Shown here: positions 9,505-16,876 of the stretch, piece after piece
Position numbering within the stretch: position 1 is the stretch's first letter
Layout: each line of letters opens with the position of its first letter
DNA from: VXYK01 sp965221585
Lineage (GTDB): Bacteria > Actinomycetota > Acidimicrobiia > Acidimicrobiales > Aldehydirespiratoraceae
DNA: 64,000 nt
Direction of reading: 5' to 3'
Assembly: GCA_965221585.1 (NCBI GenBank)
Contig: OZ244898.1
Coordinates: forward strand, 1,674,001-1,738,000
Program-made: the position numbers and the translations under genes
The notes under the pieces: generated by a model
What the model was told of the DNA's origin: nothing
The model's input: the letters and a program-made list of their open reading frames with translations, nothing else
The model's database searches: none

Positions 9505-10377
9505 GTGGACTTCCAACTCTTCCTGCCGCAGATGCGGATGGACCTGCCGACGATCACCCGGCGCAGCAACGTTGCGGTCGAGTCCGGGTTCGGGGGCGTG
9601 GCGTTGATGGACCACCTGGCACCGCCGATGGCTGAGAACCAGCCGATGTGGGACGCCATGATCACCGCCGCATGGCTCGGTGCCAACACCAGCGGCACCG
9701 TCGGGCACCTGGTTCTGTGTGATTCGTTCAGGCATCCCGCGGTGTTGGCCCGTCAGGCTGTCACCCTCGATCACGCCACCTCGGGCCGGTTCGAACTCGG
9801 CATCGGCTGGGGCAGTGTCCGAAGCGAGTTCGACACCTTCGGTGTCGGCGACACCACGCCGCGGGCCCGAGTCGACCGACTCACCGAGACCCTGGAGGTG
9901 CTCGGTGCGCTCTGGTCCGGAGAACAGGTCAGCTACTCGGGCCGCTACCACTCACTGGATCAGGCCCAGCAGCTGCCTGAGCCGACCCGTCCCATACCGA
10001 TCATCATTGGCGGGAGCGGCCCCCGTACGCTCGAGCTGGTGGCCCGCTTCGCGGACTGGTGGAACTGCCCGCTGCACCGCCTCGACCGCTACCCCGAGAT
10101 GAGGGAGCGGATCGGCGATGCCCGCAGCTCGATCCAGGAGCGGGTGACGTTCATTCCCCAGGGTGCCGACCGGACCGCGATTGTCGAGAAGGCCATGAGC
10201 CGATTCGGCAAGGCCGGTCATGTCACCGGCAACGCCGAGGAGTTGATCGAGCACTACGCAGCACGAGCCGCTTCGGGGATCGAACGGATCTATGTTTGGA
10301 TGAGCGACTTCGCGGTCCCTGAAACCCTGAGCGAATTCGGCGAGACGGTTATTTCCCCGATCCGCAACGCGCACTGA
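9505..10377 (+). CDS. LLM-class (luciferase-like) F420/FMN-dependent oxidoreductase
   Basis: TIM-barrel flavin- or F420-dependent oxidoreductase. The start is a GTG at 9505 giving MDFQLFLPQM, the standard beta-1 strand of this class. Typical features are GVALMDHLA (about residues 31-39), the LGIGWGSVRSEFDTFG motif in the middle, and PIPIIIGGSGPRTLELVARFADWWN, which in F420-using actinobacterial members lines the cofactor pocket. At 290 residues it is a compact single-domain member. Substrate cannot be predicted. The 17-nt gap after aroC suggests co-transcription. Confidence 0.82.
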   Translation: MDFQLFLPQMRMDLPTITRRSNVAVESGFGGVALMDHLAPPMAENQPMWDAMITAAWLGANTSGTVGHLVLCDSFRHPAVLARQAVTLDHATSGRFELGIGWGSVRSEFDTFGVGDTTPRARVDRLTETLEVLGALWSGEQVSYSGRYHSLDQAQQLPEPTRPIPIIIGGSGPRTLELVARFADWWNCPLHRLDRYPEMRERIGDARSSIQERVTFIPQGADRTAIVEKAMSRFGKAGHVTGNAEELIEHYAARAASGIERIYVWMSDFAVPETLSEFGETVISPIRNAH

Positions 10378-10412
10378 CCGCCCCGCGGAGTTCCGGGTTC
10401 AGGACCGCTGAC

Positions 10413-11480
10413 TCACACGAATGGGATCGATGTGACCACTGCGGGTACTTCTGAGCCGCGCACGTCGATGGCAACCTCGTCGCCGACCGCCACATCAGGA
10501 TGCAGAAACGCCAGCGCAATCCCGCGTTGGAGGATCGGCGAGAAGTTGCCGCTGGAGATAACTCCGATCTCGGTTCCGTTACGCCAAACGGTCTGCCCTT
10601 CACGGGGTGGACGGCGACCTTCGACCAGCAGTCCCTGCAGCAGCCTCGGCGGGCCTGCCTGCTGTTCAGCCAACAGAGCCTCGCGTCCCCGGAAGTCGGC
10701 CTTGTCGAAACGCACTACCCAACCGAGCCCGGCTTGCAATGGAGAGATTCCCGCACCCAGTTCGTGCCCGTGCAGGGGCAGACCGGCCTCCAGGCGCAGC
10801 GTGTCGCGCGCGCCGAGGCCCGCAGGGGTGATCCCCGCCGAAACGATCAGATCCCATATTGCGGGCGCTGCCTGCGCGTCGATGGCGATCTCCACGCCGT
10901 CCTCACCTGTGTAACCGGTGCCGGCGACGAGCGCCTGACACCCGGCGATCTCGACTTCGGCAACACGGAAACGGCCTACCTCGGCCGCTTCGGGCGAGAC
11001 CATGGCGAGGTTTGCGCGAGCCTTCGGTCCTTGCACCGCCACCACCGCGCGAGTGCTGGTCACATCCTCGATCCGAGGCAGGGTGGGCGCTTCGCTCAGC
11101 GCTTTGTCCACCCGGCTGGTGTTGGAGGCGTTGGGCATGACATCGAAACGGTCCTCAGTGACCCACCAGACGATGATGTCGTCGAGGACCGAGGCATCGG
11201 TTGCATCGAGCAGGTGTGTGTACTGCGCGCGTCCTGGAGCGATGCGATTCAGATCGTTGGTGAATGCCCATTGCAGCGCATCGAAGGCTCCCGGGCCACT
11301 GACCCGTACCGTGCCCAGGTGCGACACGTCGAACACGACGCTCTCGGTGCGGCACGCGAGGTGCTCCGCCAAGGTCCCGCCGGGGTAGGACAACGGCATC
11401 TCCCAGCCGCTGAAGGGCACCATCTTGGCCCCCAATGCCACATGGACATCACCGAGAGGCGAGTGCCGTATTTCAGTCAT
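10413..11480 (-). CDS. gcvT: Glycine cleavage system T protein (aminomethyltransferase)
   Basis: Transfers the methylene group of the aminomethyl-lipoyl H protein to tetrahydrofolate, releasing ammonia. The N-terminal GCV_T folate-binding domain shows MVPFSGWEMPLSY and FDVSHLGTVRVSG; the middle has GTGYTGEDGVEI, and the C-terminal barrel has GRRPPREGQTVW with a FSPIL segment. The ATG at 11480 gives 355 residues; a GTG one codon earlier is possible. It is the last gene of the minus-strand block from pgsA downwards, with gcvH in the same block but no gcvP or lipoamide dehydrogenase in the window. The co-location with garA is meaningful because GarA/OdhI-type FHA proteins control 2-oxoacid and glutamate flux. 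Confidence 0.93.
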   Translation of the reverse strand: MTEIRHSPLGDVHVALGAKMVPFSGWEMPLSYPGGTLAEHLACRTESVVFDVSHLGTVRVSGPGAFDALQWAFTNDLNRIAPGRAQYTHLLDATDASVLDDIIVWWVTEDRFDVMPNASNTSRVDKALSEAPTLPRIEDVTSTRAVVAVQGPKARANLAMVSPEAAEVGRFRVAEVEIAGCQALVAGTGYTGEDGVEIAIDAQAAPAIWDLIVSAGITPAGLGARDTLRLEAGLPLHGHELGAGISPLQAGLGWVVRFDKADFRGREALLAEQQAGPPRLLQGLLVEGRRPPREGQTVWRNGTEIGVISSGNFSPILQRGIALAFLHPDVAVGDEVAIDVRGSEVPAVVTSIPFV

Positions 11481-11526
11481 CACTCTCCAGCTTCGATCTA
11501 GCGACCGAGCGAGGTTCCGGCGGGTG

Positions 11527-11994
11527 TCAGTTGGCGGCTGCGCTGCCTGGCACAGCTTCGCCGATCTCGTCGCTCTCGGGGAAGAGTTCGACGATCGAGG
11601 CGTCGACTGTGTCTTTCACGCTCCCCAGGGCCAGCACATTGAGCACTCCCTGACCGTTCTGGAGCAGCTCAATCAACTCCCCTTCGGTGTTGACCACTAT
11701 CGAGTTCGTCCCGCTGATGACGAGGCTGGCCGTGGTGACATCCTCGCCGAGTTGGTCGCGCAGATAGTCGAGTGCCTTGCGGACCTGTTGGAGTTTGATG
11801 CCCGAGTCGATCAGGGTCTTGATCACTCTGAGCTCCAGCAGGTCACGGTAGCTGTAGAGGCGGCGACTGCCCGAACCGCTCGCCCTGGTGAGCGAGGGGC
11901 GCACGATGTCGCGGCGAGCCCAGTAGTCGAGCTGTCTGTAGGTGATACCGGCGATCTCTGCGGTGCGCTTCGAACTGAACCCTTGCTCGTTCAT
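11527..11994 (-). CDS. MerR-family transcriptional regulator (Rv1830-like)
   Basis: Winged-helix regulator with an N-terminal MerR DNA-binding domain (SSKRTAEIAGITYRQLDYWA, then RRLYSYRDLLELRVI) and a short C-terminal region that ends in an acidic tail. The ATG at 11994 is chosen because a strong GGAGG sits 5 nt upstream; the TTG at 12006 overlaps that Shine-Dalgarno and is rejected. Length is 155 residues. Its position after the bifunctional nuclease matches Rv1830 of M. tuberculosis. No ligand-binding cysteines of the metal-sensing MerR proteins are present, so it is not a metal sensor of the classical type. Confidence 0.85.
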   Translation of the reverse strand: MNEQGFSSKRTAEIAGITYRQLDYWARRDIVRPSLTRASGSGSRRLYSYRDLLELRVIKTLIDSGIKLQQVRKALDYLRDQLGEDVTTASLVISGTNSIVVNTEGELIELLQNGQGVLNVLALGSVKDTVDASIVELFPESDEIGEAVPGSAAAN

Positions 11995-12097
11995 CTTTGC
12001 CTCCAATCATCATGACACCAACGGAATTACGCAGATGTCAGTGTGGATAACTCTACGGCGCCGACGCGGCGAGGTCAACGCCGGATCGGCGGCGGGC

Positions 12098-12589
12098 TCA
12101 GTCTTCGAAGTCCTCTGGGGAGATGTTGTCGAGAAACTCTTTGAACTCTTCCACGACTTCCTCCGGCTGCGGAGACTCCTGGGGATCCGATTCTCGAAAC
12201 CCCACTTCCTCGATGACGGCCTCCTCGGCGAAGATCGGCGTGTCGGTGCGGACCGCCAGCGCGATGGCGTCGGACGGACGGCTCGACACGACATGGGTCT
12301 GATCGGCGACACTGAGGTGCAACTCGGCGAAGAAGGTCTTCTCGTGGAGCCCGGTCACGACCACGCGAACCAGATCGACCGACAACTCCTCGAGCAGATC
12401 CCGCATCAGATCATGGGTCATAGGGCGCGGCGTGTCGACGCCGTCGAGCGCAAGTGCGATGGCAGTAGCTTCCTGAGCTCCGATGTAGATCGGGATGATC
12501 CGGTCCTCTCCGGCTCGTTCGCGCAACAGGACCATCGGTGCGTTTGTCGGCATCTCGACGCGAACACCGATGAGTTCCATTTCCTGCAT
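12098..12589 (-). CDS. Bifunctional nuclease (BFN, DUF151) family protein
   Basis: Small one-domain protein of the BFN/DUF151 family (Rv1829-like). The core reads RIIPIYIGAQEATAIALAL, then PMTHDLMRDLLEEL and VSSRPSDAIALAVRTDTPIF, which is the family signature; an acidic tail EEFKEFLDNISPEDFED follows. Length is 163 residues. Plant members have DNase/RNase activity; the bacterial role is unproven, so nuclease function here is family inference only. It lies between ftsR and the second MerR gene, the same order as in mycobacteria, and has its own leaderless-type -10 (TAGGGT, 6 nt before the ATG). Confidence 0.88.
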   Translation of the reverse strand: MQEMELIGVRVEMPTNAPMVLLRERAGEDRIIPIYIGAQEATAIALALDGVDTPRPMTHDLMRDLLEELSVDLVRVVVTGLHEKTFFAELHLSVADQTHVVSSRPSDAIALAVRTDTPIFAEEAVIEEVGFRESDPQESPQPEEVVEEFKEFLDNISPEDFED

Positions 12590-12595
12590 GCTCTT

Positions 12596-12601
12596 ACCCT
12601 A
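12596..12601 (-). promoter_or_regulatory. -10 element before the BFN gene
   Basis: On the minus strand TAGGGT ends 6 nt before the ATG at 12589, with no Shine-Dalgarno; probable leaderless start inside the gcvH-gcvT block. Confidence 0.5.
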
Positions 12602-12630
12602 GACCGTGAACTTGGAGGGGTTCGATATAG

Positions 12631-13581
12631 CTAACTGTCAAGACTCTCGCCGAAACTGCGCCGCAGAATCGATCGTTGAAGCACTTCACCCAGTCGCACC
12701 AGCTCGTTCAGTTCATCTCGCGCCTGCTGGGCCGAGTCGCCTCCCCTGGCCAGGCGCGGCGAGAAGATCTGTTCGAGGAGGCCCGCCTGCCGCTCGGCTG
12801 AGACCTTGTACATGCGCATGTGCCGCGGTTCGAGCCCGGACCGGCCGAACACCGCTGCAGCTTTGGCCATCTCCAGTGCCTCCGGGTCGTATACGCCACT
12901 GCCGGGCCGCCCGATCGGCCTGATCAGGCCGAGACGGTCAAGCTCCCTGACCAGCCCGACCTCGATTTCGGCAGCTTCAGCCAGATCAGTTGCCGAGAGG
13001 CCGTCAATTGGCTCTTCGTGCTCGTTGACTGCCTCGTCTTCCGGCTCAGGCTGTTCTGCTTTCTTGGCTGCCTTCTTGGTTGCCGCCTTGGTGGCCTTCT
13101 TGGCCGCTGCCTGCTTCTTGGTGGCGCGCTTCTTGGTTGCCGGTTCAGTGTTGGCCGCACGGGAGGCCGCAGGCTTCGCCTTGGCCCTGGGCTTGGCAGC
13201 AGCCCTGGGCTTGGCGGCAGCCCTGGGCTTGGCGGCAGCCCTGGGCTTGGCGGCGGGCTTGTCCCGATTCGCGAACAGCGTGGGCTCGGCAGCAACCGCC
13301 TCGTCGCCCTTCAAGGCCTCAAGTTCAACCTCAAGTCCAGGTTCCTCGAGGCGCTTCTTGATCACCTTCAGAGGCAGGAAGTTGTCTCGCTGCTGAGTCA
13401 GGATCCAACGCAGTCGGGCGATGTCGCGCGGATAGAACTTGCGATAACCCGATGGGGTCCGCTCAGGGGCGATCAAACCTTGGCTCTCCAAGAACCGGAT
13501 CTTCGAAATCGTCACGTCGGTGTACTCGGCTTGGAGCAGACTCAAGACCTCACCGATCGAGTGATGCGGTTGCGCAGCCAA
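12631..13581 (-). CDS. ftsR: FtsR-like MerR regulator with an Ala/Lys/Pro histone-H1-like insert
   Basis: Homologue of Rv1828/FtsR, a MerR-type activator of ftsZ in Corynebacterium. The start is a TTG at 13581, 7 nt after a strong AGGAGG; the upstream extension overlaps garA in another frame and is rejected. The N-terminal domain (HHSIGEVLSLLQ, DVTISKIRFLESQGLI, SGYRKFYPRDIARLRWIL) and C-terminal domain (LSATDLAEAAEIEVGLVREL, LEPRHMRMYKVSAERQAGLL) match mycobacterial FtsR. Between them, residues about 100-183 form a low-complexity basic stretch built from PRAAAK repeats and KKA-rich sequence, like the tails of actinobacterial HupB or eukaryotic H1. This insert makes the protein 316 residues against roughly 247 in M. 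tuberculosis. It probably adds non-specific DNA binding (inference). Confidence 0.9.
   Translation of the reverse strand: MAAQPHHSIGEVLSLLQAEYTDVTISKIRFLESQGLIAPERTPSGYRKFYPRDIARLRWILTQQRDNFLPLKVIKKRLEEPGLEVELEALKGDEAVAAEPTLFANRDKPAAKPRAAAKPRAAAKPRAAAKPRAKAKPAASRAANTEPATKKRATKKQAAAKKATKAATKKAAKKAEQPEPEDEAVNEHEEPIDGLSATDLAEAAEIEVGLVRELDRLGLIRPIGRPGSGVYDPEALEMAKAAAVFGRSGLEPRHMRMYKVSAERQAGLLEQIFSPRLARGGDSAQQARDELNELVRLGEVLQRSILRRSFGESLDS
13185..13256. repeat. Four 18-bp tandem repeats inside ftsR
   Basis: Four consecutive copies of CCCTGGGCTTGGCGGCAG, in register 13185, 13203, 13221 and 13239, with single-base variants in the first and last. On the coding strand each encodes the six-residue unit behind the PRAAAK repeats. 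Copy number is likely to vary by slippage. Confidence 0.9.
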
Positions 13582-13597
13582 TCCCCTGCCTCCTAGC

Positions 13598-14065
13598 TCA
13601 ATTCGTCCCGGTGCCGTGCACGAACACCAGCTTGAACCTGCCGATCTGCAGCACCTCGCCATCCACCAGCTCGTGCTCATCGACACGTTTGCGCTCAATG
13701 TAGGTACCGTTCAGCGAACCGACGTCGCGCACCACGTAACGGGACCCGAGCCTCTGCACTTCTGCATGGCGCCGCGACACCGATATGTCGTCGAGGAAGA
13801 TCGCGCTGTTGGGGTGCCGCCCTACCGTCACCACATCTGAGTCGAGCGCATAGCGTGCCCCCGCCTTGGGTCCGTGCAGCACAACAAAAAGTCCCTCATG
13901 GATCCCGAAGGCCGAGCGGTCGATGCTCACACCGCTGCCATCGAGGTCGATCGCGACATGGTCCGTCGTCACCTCGTCACGAGCCAACGACTCGCCACAG
14001 GACGAGCAGAAACGAGCGTCAGCAGAATTGCGATGTCCGCATTTGGTGCAGGCTCGGTCAGTCAC
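13598..14065 (-). CDS. garA: FHA-domain protein, GarA/OdhI type, with N-terminal zinc ribbon
   Basis: Forkhead-associated phosphothreonine-binding protein. The FHA domain occupies about residues 60-150 (VGRHPNSAIFLDDISVSRRH, then DVGSLNGTYIERKRV), with the Arg and Ser/His residues needed for phosphopeptide binding. GarA in mycobacteria inhibits 2-oxoglutarate dehydrogenase and glutamate dehydrogenase and is switched by phosphorylation of its ETTS segment. Here the first 23 residues instead form a zinc ribbon (Cys6, Cys9, Cys20, Cys23), and only a short DEVTTDH (Thr33/Thr34) resembles the phosphorylation site. The start is GTG at 14065, 9 nt after the gcvH stop. Position between gcvH and ftsR is as in Rv1826-1828. 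Whether control by Ser/Thr kinases is kept is not shown. Confidence 0.88.
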   Translation of the reverse strand: MTDRACTKCGHRNSADARFCSSCGESLARDEVTTDHVAIDLDGSGVSIDRSAFGIHEGLFVVLHGPKAGARYALDSDVVTVGRHPNSAIFLDDISVSRRHAEVQRLGSRYVVRDVGSLNGTYIERKRVDEHELVDGEVLQIGRFKLVFVHGTGTN

Positions 14066-14074
14066 GCTGTCTAC

Positions 14075-14455
14075 TCAACTCTCAATCAGAGCACCATAGG
14101 CCGCGCCGTCGAGCAAAGCATCAAGCTCTACTGGAGATGACATCTCGATCACGATGATCCAACCTTCGCCGTAGGGATCTTCGTTGACCCTCTCCGGAGT
14201 GTCGGCCAACTCGTCGTTGACCTCGGTGATCGTTCCCGACACCGGTGCATAGAGTTCCGAAACGGACTTGGTCGACTCGACCTCGGAGAATGACGAACCG
14301 GCTTCGACTTGGTCCCCGACCCGCGGAAGGTCGACGTAGACGACATCGCCGAGCGCATCCTGCGCATAGTCGGTGATTCCGACCCTTGCGGCGTCGCCTT
14401 GGACTGAGACCCATTCGTGGTCCTTGGAATACAGGAGATCGTCGGGAATGTTCAT
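14075..14455 (-). CDS. gcvH: Glycine cleavage system H protein
   Basis: Lipoyl-carrier protein that shuttles the aminomethyl intermediate between P, T and L proteins. The lipoylation site is Lys63 in VESTKSVSELYAPVSG; the N-terminus YSKDHEWVSVQGDAARVGIT and the tail NEDPYGEGWIIVIEM are standard. At 126 residues it is full length. The ATG is preceded at 6 nt by TAGGTT, again a leaderless-type arrangement. It heads the garA-ftsR block; gcvT is at the far end of the same block, while gcvP is not in the window. Confidence 0.96.
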   Translation of the reverse strand: MNIPDDLLYSKDHEWVSVQGDAARVGITDYAQDALGDVVYVDLPRVGDQVEAGSSFSEVESTKSVSELYAPVSGTITEVNDELADTPERVNEDPYGEGWIIVIEMSSPVELDALLDGAAYGALIES

Positions 14456-14461
14456 AGCAGA

Positions 14462-14467
14462 AACCTA
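14462..14467 (-). promoter_or_regulatory. -10 element of gcvH
   Basis: Minus-strand TAGGTT ends 6 nt before the gcvH ATG at 14455; no Shine-Dalgarno. Probable leaderless promoter inside the gap after pgsA. Confidence 0.5.
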
Positions 14468-14492
14468 TCGCGGATCCGCGTCTGCGAGGGAG

Positions 14493-15116
14493 TCACAGCC
14501 CCTTGTCAGCCCGACCTTCGCGGAGCGCTTCGAGACCCAGCGGAATGTACTGCGCCGCCGACAGATAGCTGTACAGCAGGGAAGGCACTGCACAGATCCA
14601 TCCGGCCCACCAGAACCAGTCGGCCACCCCGACTTCGGAAGCGCCGGCCAACAGGAACGGGAACGAGAAGTACAGGCCGAAAGTTGCGCACTTTCCCCAC
14701 CAGGTGACATCGATCCGCCGCGCGCCGAGGGCACCGAGCGCGATTCCCGCCACCGCCACGATCCCCTCACGGGCAAGGGTGAGCACGACCAGCCACCACG
14801 GAACCGCTCCATCAATGCCCACCGCCACGATCCCGACAATCAATACTGCGCGGTCGGTTACCGGATCAAGAAGCTTGCCGAGTTCGCTGACGGCGTCGAA
14901 GGTGCGCGCCCACCAGCCGTCCACCCAGTCAGTGGCGCCGATAGCGCCCCACAACCAGGCTGCCGCCCAACGGTCGTCGTTTGCGAACAGCAGCCACAAC
15001 ATCACCGGGATACCCGCCAGTCTCAGCAGCGATATCAGATTCGGAACAGTCAGAATCCGGTCTTCGAAGATCCCGACATGGGGCTCTGGAGGTCCGGTCA
15101 ACTCAGCGTCATCCAT
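14493..15116 (-). CDS. pgsA: CDP-alcohol phosphatidyltransferase (PgsA-like)
   Basis: Integral membrane phospholipid synthase that joins a CDP-diacylglycerol to an alcohol, probably glycerol-3-phosphate. The full active-site motif D-x2-DG-x2-AR-x8-G-x3-D-x3-D is visible as DWVDGWWAR, then ELGKLLDPVTDR. About six hydrophobic segments follow from LTVPNLISLLRLAGIPVML onwards. At 207 residues it matches bacterial PgsA; the M. tuberculosis gene in the same neighbourhood is pgsA2 (Rv1822). The acceptor alcohol cannot be told from sequence. Upstream, a perfect 15-bp tandem repeat separates the likely -10 from the start codon. Confidence 0.88.
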   Translation of the reverse strand: MDDAELTGPPEPHVGIFEDRILTVPNLISLLRLAGIPVMLWLLFANDDRWAAAWLWGAIGATDWVDGWWARTFDAVSELGKLLDPVTDRAVLIVGIVAVGIDGAVPWWLVVLTLAREGIVAVAGIALGALGARRIDVTWWGKCATFGLYFSFPFLLAGASEVGVADWFWWAGWICAVPSLLYSYLSAAQYIPLGLEALREGRADKGL

Positions 15117-15146
15117 ATCTGTTCCGTCGCCATCTGTTCCGTCGCC
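15117..15146. repeat. Perfect 15-bp tandem duplication in the pgsA 5' leader
   Basis: ATCTGTTCCGTCGCC occurs twice back to back (15117-15131 and 15132-15146), directly between the minus-strand -10 and the pgsA ATG. The duplication lengthens the leader to about 30 nt. Confidence 0.9.
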
Positions 15147-15156
15147 AGCCTACGAT
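15147..15156. promoter_or_regulatory. Divergent -10 elements sharing one TA core (pgsA and HIT gene)
   Basis: AGCCTACGAT reads as TACGAT on the plus strand (15151-15156), ending 6 nt before the HIT ATG, and as TAGGCT on the minus strand (15152-15147), directed towards pgsA. Same AnnnTAnnnT layout as the two palindromic divergent promoters at 6533 and 60045. Confidence 0.5.
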
Positions 15157-15162
15157 CTAGCA

Positions 15163-15585
15163 ATGGCCACCATATTCACTCGAATCATCGACGGCGAGAT
15201 CCCAGCGCGATTCGTCTACTCCGACAGCGACTGTGTCGCATTCCTCGACGTTCGCCCCCTGGCCCGCGGCCACTGCCTCGTCGTGCCCCGCGACGAGATC
15301 GACCAGTGGACCGACCTCTCCTCGAGCCAGGCCGCCCACCTGACCGAGGTCGCCCATGCCATCGGCAACGTGCAGAAGAGGCTGCTGAACCCCGAGCGGA
15401 TCGGACTCATGATCGCCGGGTTCGAAGTACCCCATGTGCATGTCCATGTGGTGCCGATGAACTCGATGGCGAACCTCGACTTCTCCAAAGCCGACACAAC
15501 GCCTGATCCTGAAGACCTTGACCGGCTACGAGCAGAGATCGCCGAAGGGCTCGCTGCCGCAGGCCGGCAGGGTGTCGTCAACTAG
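15163..15585 (+). CDS. HIT-family nucleotide-binding hydrolase
   Basis: Histidine-triad protein that hydrolyses or transfers nucleoside monophosphates from substrates such as adenosine phosphoramidates or dinucleoside polyphosphates. The triad His91-x-His93-x-His95 is in HVHVHVVP; the N-terminus TIFTRIIDGEIPARFVYSDS is typical of the HinT branch. The ATG at 15163 gives 140 residues, the normal size; the longer open frame upstream runs antisense through pgsA and is discarded. TACGAT sits 6 nt before the ATG. It is divergent from pgsA, and convergent with the membrane protein gene downstream. Confidence 0.93.
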   Translation: MATIFTRIIDGEIPARFVYSDSDCVAFLDVRPLARGHCLVVPRDEIDQWTDLSSSQAAHLTEVAHAIGNVQKRLLNPERIGLMIAGFEVPHVHVHVVPMNSMANLDFSKADTTPDPEDLDRLRAEIAEGLAAAGRQGVVN

Positions 15586-15607
15586 CTCTAGCCGGCAGCA
15601 CTCTGAA

Positions 15608-16717
15608 CTACCGGGGCAGATCCCCGGTTACCGTGCAGGTGCCGACCCGTCCGGACCCGAAGTCGAACCTCAGCACTTCGGCGGGAGCTGCGCCGAACCG
15701 TGGTACAACAACCTCGTCGCCGCTCCCAACCCCGATCGTCGCGCGCAGCGAGAGCGTCTCGTAGCGCGGATCGTGGCCGACGAGTTGGACCCGCACCTCC
15801 TCGGCGAACCCACTGCCCCCCTCGGGCAATTCGACAACTCCGCTGGGCACCTTCAAGTCCAGAAGCACCGCCGTCGGCCCGACGCAGCCGATCGTGGCCG
15901 GTCGTCCGACGGGATCCTGGCACGGTCCAGTGGTCACCACGTCGAGGGGCCGAAGGTCCTCGGTAACGACGCTGGCTCGCAGGCAGCTGTGCTCGACGAA
16001 TCCCTCGGGACCGGTGAACAGCACATGACCGCTGCCCGCGTACTGGAAGACCGTTGCCTGCAAGGCACCCGGCGGATACGGGAGGCTGCCTGCGGGCATG
16101 TCAGTGATCCGCTCGGCTATCGGCGCGTCACCGGCCAACAGCGCTACTGTCGTCGAGAGGTTGGCCACCAGCGAGGGCTCGACCGCGGGCGGGCCGCCGA
16201 CGAGGGCCGCTTCGTTCGATACGCCGCTCAGCGGTCCGAAGTCGAGACGCCCACTGGTGCGCTCGTCGCCTTGCACGAAGGTCGCCCAGAATGCAACAAC
16301 ACCCAAGGCCAGCGCGGCGAGCACCGCAACAGTCACCACCGCTGAGACGATCCGGCCGTTCCGGGCGGCCCGAAGGTGCTCTCCGATGCGACGCTCATCG
16401 AGCTGTTCCTGCAACGTCAACGGGCCGAAAACCTCGGCGCTGACACCGCCGGAAATAAGGTCGCGCCACGCTTCAGACCGGGGCTCGGGCATACGCGCCA
16501 GGAGTGTCTCGAACGCTTCGGTGACTTCCTCGTTGAACAGCAGCATCATGGAGTTGATCCGGGCATGCTCGACAGGGTCGTCGATGAATTCGTAGATGTC
16601 CCGGTTGCCTGCCACGGCCAGCAGGAACTCGTGCGCGTAGCGGTCAGACTCCTCATAGCTCCAGGCCGGGCCCTGCTCGACGGTCGGCACAATCCGTCGA
16701 GCCCGCCCGGCGCGCAT
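15608..16717 (-). CDS. Uncharacterised single-pass membrane protein
   Basis: I do not recognise a family. The protein has a cytoplasmic-looking N-terminal part (about residues 1-120, acidic and helical), one strong membrane helix at about 123-148 (RIVSAVVTVAVLAALALGVV), and an extracytoplasmic part of about 220 residues with Cys residues (SCLRAS, GPCQDP, IGCVGP, GTCTVTG) that could form disulfides. The layout recalls membrane-tethered anti-sigma or sensor proteins, but no zinc-binding anti-sigma motif is present. The first standard start is ATG 16717. However, the frame stays open with coding-like codon use up to an ATC at 16813 that sits 6 nt after TACTCT, so the true protein may be 32 residues longer, beginning (M)DEKPDSEADARDK. 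Confidence 0.7.
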   Translation of the reverse strand: MRAGRARRIVPTVEQGPAWSYEESDRYAHEFLLAVAGNRDIYEFIDDPVEHARINSMMLLFNEEVTEAFETLLARMPEPRSEAWRDLISGGVSAEVFGPLTLQEQLDERRIGEHLRAARNGRIVSAVVTVAVLAALALGVVAFWATFVQGDERTSGRLDFGPLSGVSNEAALVGGPPAVEPSLVANLSTTVALLAGDAPIAERITDMPAGSLPYPPGALQATVFQYAGSGHVLFTGPEGFVEHSCLRASVVTEDLRPLDVVTTGPCQDPVGRPATIGCVGPTAVLLDLKVPSGVVELPEGGSGFAEEVRVQLVGHDPRYETLSLRATIGVGSGDEVVVPRFGAAPAEVLRFDFGSGRVGTCTVTGDLPR

Positions 16718-16819
16718 GAACCCGGCCTTCGCAACGAAAGTCGCAGGCCTGGCGGGACGATTGGGGGGAGCCTTGTCGCGGGCGTCCGCCTCGGAGTCTG
16801 GTTTCTCGTCGATCCCCGA

Positions 16820-16825
16820 AGAGTA
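16820..16825 (-). promoter_or_regulatory. -10 element 6 nt before a possible ATC start codon
   Basis: Minus-strand TACTCT ends exactly 6 nt before ATC 16813, the same spacing seen for ATG/GTG starts elsewhere in the window. It is about 100 nt from the first ATG in this frame. Confidence 0.4.
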
Positions 16826-16876
16826 GGCGCGCCGCGCAGGTGTCTGGTGTCATCTGCTCGCTGGCACAATGTGCTG

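Noticed and set aside
12806..13396. Plus-strand frame with LGLAAALGLAAALG repeats resembling a membrane protein
   Set aside because: It is the antisense of the ftsR PRAAAK repeat; it has no start signal and the minus-strand gene is clearly real.
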